A stretch of DNA of 30,064 nucleotides, taken from the IMG/VR virus record IMGVR_UViG_3300010160_000166, positions 1 to 30,064 of that record; one strand, given 5' to 3'. The notes under the pieces are model-generated. The model was not told the origin of the DNA and did not search any database. It saw only the letters and a program-made list of their open reading frames with translations. This stretch comes from a virus. Shown here in pieces: positions 1-6,614 of this stretch. Every line of letters starts with the position of its first letter. The first letter of the stretch is position 1. The translations under genes were made by a program, and so were the position numbers.

Positions 1-2
1 GT

Positions 3-662
3 ATTGTTAGAGGATTAATACCTGCGTTTCTACTACCTGATACACTTTATATTTTAGTTGGCAAAGGAGGAATAGGACCAAGCACTGCTGCACCTGGTCC
101 TAGTGGTGGTATAAGTTATATAGCGTTACAACCCTCAACATCAGAACAAACATTAATATGCAAATCTTCTACAGCAACTGCAAATGGAGGAACAGGTACA
201 GCAGGTGGTACAGCAGCTACTATATCAGTAGTATCCTTATCAGCATTTGGTAATTTAGGACTATTCACTGCTATTGCAGGAGTGAATGGAAGTAATGAAG
301 GTCTTAGTCCAACAGCATTAGCATCAAACTTAACTACAGGAGGAGCAGGTGGAGGAGGTAAAACATCAATAGCGTTTACAGCAGGAGGAAATATAACAGC
401 AGCATCTGTAATATTAACATCAACAGTTAATGGCGGCCAAACATCAGGAGCAAATGGTAATTCAGGGTATGGAACATTACAGCCTTTTTGTGGAACTGGC
501 GGTGCAGGAGGGGCAGGAATACAAGGAGCTTCTGGAACAGGGGGTAATGGAGGGAATGGATTTTATGGTTGTGGAGGAGCTGGAGCAGGTGGAAGCTCTA
601 CTGTATCAGCTAAAGCAGGAAACGGTGGAGATGGATTAGTAATAATTACAGTTATAACATAA
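3..662 (+). CDS. Glycine-rich adhesin-like protein, 5'-truncated by window edge
   Basis: The reading frame is open from the first bases of the window, so the start lies upstream and only the C-terminal part (about 219 residues) is present. It aligns by eye with the next two proteins: an LLPDTLYILVGKGG segment matches LLPNILYILPGIGG and QLPDILYVQVGLGG downstream. The remainder is Gly/Ala/Thr/Ser-rich and ends in GDGLVIITVIT, a hydrophobic terminus shared by all three copies. Polyglycine-rich proteins of this sort in tailed phages act as receptor-binding adhesins at fibre tips (gp38-like), so the role here is inferred from composition and from the fibre genes nearby. The stop overlaps the next ATG by one base. 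A start at 282 would cut off the conserved part and is rejected. Confidence 0.75.
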   Translation: MVRGLIPAFLLPDTLYILVGKGGIGPSTAAPGPSGGISYIALQPSTSEQTLICKSSTATANGGTGTAGGTAATISVVSLSAFGNLGLFTAIAGVNGSNEGLSPTALASNLTTGGAGGGGKTSIAFTAGGNITAASVILTSTVNGGQTSGANGNSGYGTLQPFCGTGGAGGAGIQGASGTGGNGGNGFYGCGGAGAGGSSTVSAKAGNGGDGLVIITVIT

Positions 663-1540
663 TGTTAGATTTATCATATTTTCAAAATCAAAACTCAAAT
701 GTACAAGGTTTCTTCAATGGAGGAACTTGGCAGACTTGGATAAAACCAAGAGGTGCTAAACTTGTCAACATTATATGTGTAGGCGCAGGCGCCGGCGGTG
801 GTGGTGGTTTGCAGAGTGCAGGAACTAGAGGTGGCGGCGGCGGTGGCGGTAGTGGAGCTACAGCAAGACTAACTATAGATGCAAATTTACTACCTAACAT
901 ACTTTATATACTTCCAGGAATTGGAGGAGCAGGAGGTATAACAGCAGCAGGAGGAGCAACAGCCGGCTCTGCAGGACAAAACAGTTTTGTAACTCTAATA
1001 ACTAGTACAGCTTCAGTATCAAATGTAGTTTTACGTTCAGGAACAACAGCAGCAACAGGTGGAGGAGTAGGTACAACTGCAGCAGGAGGAGCAGGAGTAG
1101 GAGAAACAGTATCATTAATTACAAATAATATTTTTGCTAATTTAGGAACATATACTTTTCAAGCAGGAGTAAATGGTTCTGCAGGGGGTACTGCTTCAGG
1201 TACAGGGATAACACCAACAAATTTTGTAAATGGGGGAACAGGTGGAGGTGGAACAGGTACAAGTGGTGCCTTTTTAGTACAAGGAGTATTTCCAGCAATA
1301 GCAGCAACACCTGTAAATACTAACGGCGCTGGAAATATTATATTATATAAACCAACATTAATGTTATTTGGTGGTCTAGGAGGTGGTGGAGCTTCGGCAA
1401 ATGCTGTTGGTGGTGGCGGCATTGGTGCACCAGGATGTGGAGGTGGTGGAGCAGGAGCAAATAGTAATACAGGAGCCACTCCACTTGGACCTGGAGGAAG
1501 AGGAGGCGATGGCTTTGTAATAATAACAACAAGTTTATAA
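662..1540 (+). CDS. Glycine-rich adhesin-like protein, copy 2
   Basis: This 292-residue protein is complete. Its N-terminus has a compact non-glycine segment with WQTWIKPRGAKLVNIICVGA, followed by a long glycine-rich body with runs of five to seven Gly. The W-x-W-x-KP then hydrophobic strand then GxGGGG layout is typical of glycine-rich phage and bacterial surface domains. The start overlaps the previous stop (TAATG). It is a paralogue of the flanking genes, with the same MLDLS opening as the next copy and the same GDGFVII-type end. Its likely role is host-receptor recognition at a tail fibre tip; a structural glycine-rich spacer is the alternative. No transmembrane segment or enzyme motif is visible. 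Confidence 0.8.
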   Translation: MLDLSYFQNQNSNVQGFFNGGTWQTWIKPRGAKLVNIICVGAGAGGGGGLQSAGTRGGGGGGGSGATARLTIDANLLPNILYILPGIGGAGGITAAGGATAGSAGQNSFVTLITSTASVSNVVLRSGTTAATGGGVGTTAAGGAGVGETVSLITNNIFANLGTYTFQAGVNGSAGGTASGTGITPTNFVNGGTGGGGTGTSGAFLVQGVFPAIAATPVNTNGAGNIILYKPTLMLFGGLGGGGASANAVGGGGIGAPGCGGGGAGANSNTGATPLGPGGRGGDGFVIITTSL

Positions 1541-1541
1541 T

Positions 1542-2402
1542 ATGTTAGATTTATCTCATATACCAAATAGTCAACAAGACGTAAAAATATTTTACTCAAT
1601 ATCAGGTTCCAACTCATGGCAAACTTGGCAAAAACCAAGAAAATGCAATTATGTTTGGATAATGTGTATTGGTGGTGCTGGTGGTGGTGGCGGTGGTCAA
1701 AATTCTTTTGGTACCTTAGGTGGTTCAGGAGGTGGTTCAGGAGGAGTATCAAGAGCTTTATATAATGCTCAACAACTTCCAGATATATTATATGTACAAG
1801 TTGGATTAGGTGGAGCTGGTGGAGCTTCCCTTACCGCAGGTTCTTCTGGAACAAGAAGTTGGGTATCACTACTACCAGCAGTAGTTTCAGCAAATATGAT
1901 ACAAGGCTCAGGAGGGGCTGTAGCAGCAGGAGGTGGATCAGGAACCGGAGCAAGTGCTGCAGGAGAAACTGCAATAAATCAAACTATAGTAAATTTTTTA
2001 ACTTTATCAAATTTTATAACAACAGCAGGACAGGCATCAACAGCTTTTAGTACTACATGGGACACTACACCACTTAGTTCACAAATAACCTCAGCAGGTG
2101 CTGGAGGAGGTTACATTGGTGGTACAGGTAATATACTATCTTCAAGTATTAGTCCATACTTACCGGGCGGAGCAGGCGCAACAGCATCAGGAAGTAACGG
2201 CGGAAATGGAGTAGATGGATTTTTATCTTGGAAACCTTTTTATTCATTAGGAGGATCTGGTGGAGGAAGTGCTACAAGTGGTTCTGGTGGCCAAGGTGGT
2301 AATGGTGGAATAGGCTCTGGTGGCGGCGGCGGCGGAACAGGTAATACTGCAGGAAGAGGTGGAAAAGGAGAAGACGGATTAGTAGTAATAGTAGCATTTT
2401 AA
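1542..2402 (+). CDS. Glycine-rich adhesin-like protein, copy 3
   Basis: This 286-residue protein begins one base after the previous stop and opens with MLDLSHIPNSQQDVK, then WQTWQKPRKCNYVWIMCIGGA, then a polyglycine-rich body. It is the third tandem paralogue. The first 14 bases of copies 2 and 3 are identical, but the central region differs strongly, as expected for receptor-binding proteins that diverge after duplication. It ends GEDGLVVIVAF, matching the termini of the other two. It is the last gene before a noncoding gap with a putative promoter, so the three copies probably form the end of one transcription unit. Function is inferred from composition only. Confidence 0.8.
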   Translation: MLDLSHIPNSQQDVKIFYSISGSNSWQTWQKPRKCNYVWIMCIGGAGGGGGGQNSFGTLGGSGGGSGGVSRALYNAQQLPDILYVQVGLGGAGGASLTAGSSGTRSWVSLLPAVVSANMIQGSGGAVAAGGGSGTGASAAGETAINQTIVNFLTLSNFITTAGQASTAFSTTWDTTPLSSQITSAGAGGGYIGGTGNILSSSISPYLPGGAGATASGSNGGNGVDGFLSWKPFYSLGGSGGGSATSGSGGQGGNGGIGSGGGGGGTGNTAGRGGKGEDGLVVIVAF

Positions 2403-2430
2403 TAATAAAAGTATATAAATTTATTAAGAG

Positions 2431-2465
2431 TTATCAAGTTACATATTTATATTAAATAAAATTAA
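2431..2465 (+). promoter_or_regulatory. Putative late promoter, ATATTTAT motif
   Basis: ATATTTAT sits at 2443-2450, 23 bases before the ATG at 2466, followed by an AT-only stretch. The 22 bases at 2431-2452 are identical to 5460-5481, upstream of another fibre gene, which argues that this noncoding block is functional. Confidence 0.55.
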
Positions 2466-2795
2466 ATGATTAGAACTGCATTCAATTGGGACAATGCAAC
2501 TTTTGCATGGGATGCTAACCCGTTTGGAGCATTGCAAAGCTCTAATCCATTTAAGTGGGACGACATTGCATTACTTCAAGAATTAGCTGGAATAATTCAA
2601 ACGGGCGGTCACATAGATGATGTAAATCATCATTTAAAAAATAAAAAAAAGAAACAACAATTTGTAACTCTTTGGTGTAAAGTGCAAGGCATTGAAACAA
2701 AAAGTGCAAAAGAAATAAAAGACTTCAAAGTTAAAATTTCTGACGTAGAAATGGTAATTAAAGAAGTATTTAATTCAATTAAAATAGAACTATAA
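2466..2795 (+). CDS. Small virion-region protein of unknown function
   Basis: This 109-residue protein is not recognised. The N-terminal third is aromatic and repetitive (FNWDNATFAWDANPF, then NPFKWDDIALLQEL); the C-terminal half is Lys-rich and probably helical, with a KNKKKKQQ patch. No transmembrane segment, signal peptide or catalytic motif is visible. It is the first gene after a putative promoter and overlaps the next gene by one base (TAATG), so the two are probably co-translated. Its position between adhesins and fibre proteins suggests a structural or assembly role. Confidence 0.7.
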   Translation: MIRTAFNWDNATFAWDANPFGALQSSNPFKWDDIALLQELAGIIQTGGHIDDVNHHLKNKKKKQQFVTLWCKVQGIETKSAKEIKDFKVKISDVEMVIKEVFNSIKIEL

Positions 2796-3367
2796 TGTAT
2801 AAACTATTTACTGATAAAACTGAAAATTTTGAATGCAACGTTAAATTAGAGGGAGCTTCATTAAAAAGCAGTGTAGCTAGAATAATAATAGAATCTGAAG
2901 ATGTTAATTTATTATTTAATGGTACAATCGATTCTAAAGGAAAATGTACTATTCCAATTAAAAAGCTAAAAGGACTACTTGGAGAAAATACCAAAGGTAC
3001 ATTGAAATTAGAAGTAATAGCAGAAGATACATATTTTGTACCTTGGACATCTAAATTTTCAGTTGAAGCTGCTCGTAAAGTAACAGTAGAAGTGAAATCA
3101 CAAAATGCTGATTTAATAGCAGAATCTGCTCCGAAAGTTCAAATTTCCAATGTAAAAAATTCCAATCAAAACATACCACTTTCTGTTCAAAATCATGTTG
3201 TGCGATTAGTGTCTTTGCTGATAAAAGAAAATATCAATTTAGATAATTTACGTTATAAAAAAGACAAACTTAATAACATTGTAGCAACATACCTGCAAAA
3301 AAATACAATTAAAGAATCACAAAAACCAGAATTGATTGAAGGAATAATTAATAAGTTACCTAAATAA
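2795..3367 (+). CDS. Putative structural protein, unknown function
   Basis: This 190-residue protein overlaps the previous stop by one base. Residues 1 to about 105 look like an all-beta domain (alternating hydrophobic strands such as ARIIIESEDVNLLF and KLEVIAEDTYFVPW). The C-terminal part is a lysine/asparagine-rich helical segment. No enzyme motif was recognised. The beta-sandwich look and the neighbours suggest a small virion or fibre-associated protein, without further support. Confidence 0.65.
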   Translation: MYKLFTDKTENFECNVKLEGASLKSSVARIIIESEDVNLLFNGTIDSKGKCTIPIKKLKGLLGENTKGTLKLEVIAEDTYFVPWTSKFSVEAARKVTVEVKSQNADLIAESAPKVQISNVKNSNQNIPLSVQNHVVRLVSLLIKENINLDNLRYKKDKLNNIVATYLQKNTIKESQKPELIEGIINKLPK

Positions 3368-3388
3368 TAAGTACTTAAATAACTAGTT

Positions 3389-4732
3389 ATGGCATTACCT
3401 AATTTAGCAGGGCAGAATATTGAAACAACCTATCAAAGGATTGTTCATACAGACGGTACTAATTACTATAATGGAGCAGGAACTTTATTAAATATAGGAA
3501 GTGGAGGCTCTACTTTTCCATTTTCAGGTTCTGCAGTAATTACAGGCTCACTTTTAGTATCAGGTTCACTTACAGTTTCTGGTTCGTTAAATGTAACACA
3601 AGGTATAACAGGTTCATTATTTGGAACTTCATCTTGGTCACAAAATTCTATAAGTTCCTCATATCCATTAACAGTAACAGGATCAACTTTAAGATCGACT
3701 TTTGGAGGTGTAGGTACGGCAACTGGAACAAATACAACAGGAAGTATATATATAGGTTTAGTAGCAGGCAATTCTGCAACCAATGCTAGCAACTCTAACT
3801 TTTTAGGTTCTAGCGCCGGTATTTCAGCAACCAATGCAAATAATTCAAACTTTTTTGGTCAGCAAGCAGGTCAAAGTGCAACTAATGCTAGAAATTCAAA
3901 CTTTTTAGGTTACGGTGCAGGTTTTTCAGCAACCCATGCCTCTCAATCAAATTTTATAGGTTGGAATGCTGGTAGTAACACAACCAATGCAAGTAACTCA
4001 AACTTTTTAGGTGCTCAAGCTGGTGCCGGTGCAACCAATGCTTTTTATTCAAACTTCTTAGGAACCTATGCTGGTCAGCTAGCAACCAATGCTAACAACT
4101 CTAACTTTTTTGGTCAAAATGCTGGTTACGAATCAACAAATGCAAACAACTCAAACTTCCTAGGTCAGTATGCCGGTGCTTTTTCTGATAATGCTTTTTA
4201 TTCAAACTTTTTAGGTCATAGAGCTGGTACGTATGCGACAAGCGCATCTTACTCAACTTTATTAGGGTTTCAAGCTGGCTATGAACCGCAAGGAATTTCT
4301 TCCTTAAGTATTGGGTCAAATAATATTATAATTGGTACTAATATAACTTTACCAGCGCAACGAAAAAACTCAATTAATTTAGGAGGAATTATATTTGCAA
4401 CAGGTTCATACTCTACAACGACAGGAAATCCATATTCAGGTTCACAATTTGGAACAGGTAGAGTAGGTATAAATGTAGTAAATCCAACTTATACTTTAGA
4501 GGTAGGAGGAACAGTAGCATTTCCAAATATAACTAATGTAAGTCACCCAGATGTACTTTACCGCAGTAATACCGGTGAGATAACATACGCGGCAGCACCA
4601 TCAGCAGGAACAGCAGCAACTGTAGATCAAATAAATACACCAGACACGGAGCGCGTCTCTATAGGACCTCAAGAACTAGAACAAAGCAAATATACAACAA
4701 TAAATATTTATAATAACTTAAACTTTATATAA
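3389..4732 (+). CDS. Tail fibre-like protein with 17-residue repeats
   Basis: This 447-residue protein starts with MALPNLAGQNI. Residues about 45-80 carry serine/glycine strand repeats (SGSLLVSGSLTVSGSLNVT), typical of fibrous phage proteins. Residues about 121-307 hold eleven copies of a 17-residue unit (F-L-G-x-x-A-G-x-x-A-T-N-A-x-x-S-N). The C-terminal part has GRVGINVVNPTYTLEVGG, a module common before fibre C-termini, and ends without a recognisable intramolecular chaperone domain. The regular repeat fits a beta-helical or trimeric shaft resembling YadA-type heads, and the role is most likely a tail fibre or host-contact protein. The last 30 bases also contain an ATATTTAT motif that may drive the next gene. 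Confidence 0.7.
   Translation: MALPNLAGQNIETTYQRIVHTDGTNYYNGAGTLLNIGSGGSTFPFSGSAVITGSLLVSGSLTVSGSLNVTQGITGSLFGTSSWSQNSISSSYPLTVTGSTLRSTFGGVGTATGTNTTGSIYIGLVAGNSATNASNSNFLGSSAGISATNANNSNFFGQQAGQSATNARNSNFLGYGAGFSATHASQSNFIGWNAGSNTTNASNSNFLGAQAGAGATNAFYSNFLGTYAGQLATNANNSNFFGQNAGYESTNANNSNFLGQYAGAFSDNAFYSNFLGHRAGTYATSASYSTLLGFQAGYEPQGISSLSIGSNNIIIGTNITLPAQRKNSINLGGIIFATGSYSTTTGNPYSGSQFGTGRVGINVVNPTYTLEVGGTVAFPNITNVSHPDVLYRSNTGEITYAAAPSAGTAATVDQINTPDTERVSIGPQELEQSKYTTINIYNNLNFI
3749..4309 (+). repeat. Eleven in-frame 51-bp coding repeats
   Basis: Eleven consecutive 51-base units encode the 17-residue motif (F/Y/L)(L/F/I)GxxAGxxATNAxxSN without any insertion or deletion. Units start at 3749, 3800, 3851, 3902, 3953, 4004, 4055, 4106, 4157, 4208 and 4259. 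The first and last units are the most diverged. The xxSNFLG core is strongest at DNA level, while the two residues after FLG and those after AG vary. Confidence 0.9.
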
Positions 4733-4736
4733 TGCC
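4704..4736 (+). promoter_or_regulatory. Putative late promoter overlapping end of upstream gene
   Basis: ATATTTAT at 4704-4711 lies 33 bases before the ATG at 4737, within the last codons of the upstream fibre gene. Spacing matches the intergenic examples, but as it is coding sequence a chance match is possible. Confidence 0.35.
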
Positions 4737-5210
4737 ATGGCAGAACTAAACAAACAACCGATATTCACAGGAACACCTTTATTGATCACAAGCCAATTTG
4801 ATCCGGAAATACCAACAAACTTAAAAACACCTGGAATAGATAACTATACTGTAGTTTATGAAGATGCAAGTTTCTACGGTTCATTAATTACCAAAGTAAC
4901 AGTCTGTTCAACAGGTTTAATAGGAACAAACGTAACGACTAAAGTAATTTATTTAGGTATAGTAGATGCAAATAGCGGCGTAGCATCGCTATATCAATCT
5001 AAAATAATGACCGGTATATCTGGTATATCTGCAACTGATGTAGTACCTTACGTTACTTTTGAATTTGGAGGAGGTTTAGTTATGCATCCAAATAGTGGAT
5101 ACCAACTAGTTATTGCAGCTAGTACGAATGCTGCCGAAGATGAACCAGGAGATCAAATCAGTGTAACATTAGAAGGCGGGACATACGACCAACCTCCTGT
5201 AGATAAATAA
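4737..5210 (+). CDS. Putative beta-rich virion protein
   Basis: This 157-residue protein (MAELNKQPIFTGTP) is not recognised as a named family. It has evenly spaced hydrophobic strands (SLITKVTVCSTG, TKVIYLGIVDANSG, YQLVIAASTNAAED) and no helical, membrane or catalytic signature, which suggests a small jelly-roll or beta-sandwich virion component. An earlier ATG at 4732 is in a different frame and overlaps the upstream stop, so the ATG at 4737 is the start of this frame. It lies between two fibre-related genes and shares a unit with the next small gene. Confidence 0.65.
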   Translation: MAELNKQPIFTGTPLLITSQFDPEIPTNLKTPGIDNYTVVYEDASFYGSLITKVTVCSTGLIGTNVTTKVIYLGIVDANSGVASLYQSKIMTGISGISATDVVPYVTFEFGGGLVMHPNSGYQLVIAASTNAAEDEPGDQISVTLEGGTYDQPPVDK

Positions 5211-5216
5211 ACTAAT

Positions 5217-5456
5217 ATGAACAACGGATTTTACGAATTTTCGCGAGGTAAACAAACAACTGCTACGGCTGCTACAAATGGATTAACAGTAACTGGATCT
5301 GTAAATATAACAGGTTCCTTAATAATGTCTCCTAGCAGTTCCTTCATACTACCTCAAGTAGCTGCAACTACACCGGAAATAGGAAGTGCTTATTGGTCAG
5401 AATCATTCTTATTTGTATATAATGGAACAAGATACATGAGTGCTAGTTTCTTCTAG
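5217..5456 (+). CDS. Small fibre-related protein
   Basis: This 79-residue protein contains TVTGSVNITGSLIMSPSS, the same TGS strand-repeat style as the fibre proteins on either side. It then has FILPQVAATTPEIGSAYWSE and FLFVYNGTRYMSASFF, a short C-terminal module seen in phage fibres where a peptide such as P-x-x-G-S-x-Y-W precedes an L-F-V-Y-N-G strand. It could be a minimal stand-alone fibre tip or a remnant of a longer fibre gene. It starts six bases after the upstream stop. Function is inferred from motif similarity only. Confidence 0.6.
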   Translation: MNNGFYEFSRGKQTTATAATNGLTVTGSVNITGSLIMSPSSSFILPQVAATTPEIGSAYWSESFLFVYNGTRYMSASFF

Positions 5457-5459
5457 TAT

Positions 5460-5497
5460 TTATCAAGTTACATATTTATATATAAAATAAAACTCAA
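5460..5497 (+). promoter_or_regulatory. Putative late promoter, ATATTTAT motif
   Basis: ATATTTAT at 5472-5479 is 26 bases before the ATG at 5498. It lies inside a 22-base block (5460-5481) identical to 2431-2452 upstream of another gene, with an AT-rich spacer after it. Confidence 0.55.
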
Positions 5498-6604
5498 ATG
5501 GCTATAACGAATTTATCCAATCAACATATATCTGCTTCATTTCAATATTTAGCACAGATATCGTCGTCAGGAAATATATATGATGGTTTTGGAAATCAAA
5601 TTAATTCATTGAATTTAGTAACTTCTTCGTACGTTACTGCTCAAACAGCATCTTTTGTCAATCCATTACGGCAAAACGTTGTAGTTTCAGGTTCTTTACA
5701 AATTACTGGCTCTAATACATTAATTGGAACAAAGACAATTACAGGTTCTGTTTTTATTACAGGTTCTAAAACAATTGTAGGAAATAATACTGTTATTGGT
5801 ACAAATACAATAACCGGTTCACTGCTTGTATTAGGTTTACAAAATTTTGTTGGAAATAAAACGCTTTCAGGATCTATTTTTATTACAGGCTCTAAATTTA
5901 TAATAGGTGATAATTACATAACTGGTTCGCACAATGTGTCAGGGTCTATGACATTAACAGGGCCTTCCATTCAAAATGCCGCTACGCTATTACCTACATT
6001 AGTTTCCGGTTCAATGGAATTTGACGGCACAACGTTTTATAGAACAGTTGATTCTTCCGGAAGAACTTTAAATGCAAATCATCATTTATTTTATTTACCT
6101 GCAGCAATAACTCATTCTGTCGCAATAAACACATCAGCTGACGTATTTTCAGGTTCATTGCATGCATTTACTATGCAACCAAATTCTATGTATGAAGTAC
6201 TTTATACAGTATTTTATCAAAAACCGACTACTGCTGGGCAAATGTCTTTTAATGTAGTATCTTCAAATTCATGGCAATTGGCAAATCTTCAATATGATAG
6301 AACCGGATTAGCAGGTACTGGTAACTCTTTTAACACAGGAGTGTCCGCTGCGGCATTAGCACCTATATCACAAACAATAATTAACTCTATAGGAAACAGT
6401 GTTGGATTTAATACTCCTACTAGTGATACACTAAATTCATATCAAAGAGTTAATATTAAAGGACTAATATGGAACAATGCATTATCTCCTTCTTCTTTAA
6501 GATTACAATTTCAATATACTGCATTAGGATTGATAATATGGCCAGGGTCTTATTATACAATTAAAAAATTACCAGCCTCATCTGTAGGAGTATTCACAGC
6601 ATAA
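5498..6604 (+). CDS. Tail fibre-like protein with TGS strand repeats
   Basis: This 368-residue protein opens with MAITNLSNQHISASFQYLAQ, similar in layout to the start of the repeat-bearing fibre at 3389. Residues about 60-157 are made of irregular repeats around ITGS/TITGS/FITGSK, a pattern of short beta strands expected of a triple-stranded fibre shaft. The C-terminal 200 residues form a non-repetitive beta-rich domain (FSGSLHAFTMQPNSMYEVLYTVFYQ) that may be the globular tip. No chaperone domain or enzyme motif is seen. It is the first gene of a unit that continues into the large multidomain enzyme 10 bases later. Confidence 0.7.
   Translation: MAITNLSNQHISASFQYLAQISSSGNIYDGFGNQINSLNLVTSSYVTAQTASFVNPLRQNVVVSGSLQITGSNTLIGTKTITGSVFITGSKTIVGNNTVIGTNTITGSLLVLGLQNFVGNKTLSGSIFITGSKFIIGDNYITGSHNVSGSMTLTGPSIQNAATLLPTLVSGSMEFDGTTFYRTVDSSGRTLNANHHLFYLPAAITHSVAINTSADVFSGSLHAFTMQPNSMYEVLYTVFYQKPTTAGQMSFNVVSSNSWQLANLQYDRTGLAGTGNSFNTGVSAAALAPISQTIINSIGNSVGFNTPTSDTLNSYQRVNIKGLIWNNALSPSSLRLQFQYTALGLIIWPGSYYTIKKLPASSVGVFTA
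5678..5965 (+). repeat. Degenerate TGS-coding repeats in fibre gene
   Basis: Within the fibre gene, codons for (I/V)(T/S)GS recur roughly every 8-20 residues, with phrases such as FITGSK occurring twice and TITGS twice. The unit is degenerate in length, so it is a protein-level shaft repeat and not a DNA satellite. Confidence 0.6.
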
Positions 6605-6614
6605 TAATTAAATC

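Noticed and set aside
430-639. Alternate-frame + ORF inside the first adhesin gene
   Set aside because: It is a frame shadow of low-complexity GGA/GCA repeats; the main frame continues from the window edge and has paralogues.
1159-1752. Long minus-strand open frame across the glycine-rich genes
   Set aside because: It is the antisense of glycine codons, giving proline/histidine-rich sequence, and spans two well-supported + genes with shared paralogy.
662-2402. Diversity-generating retroelement target in the adhesin genes
   Set aside because: No reverse transcriptase gene or template repeat is visible in the window; the divergence is better explained by duplication.
3749-4309. CRISPR-like array
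   Set aside because: The 51-base periodicity is fully in frame and encodes a 17-residue fibre motif; there are no unique spacers or cas genes.
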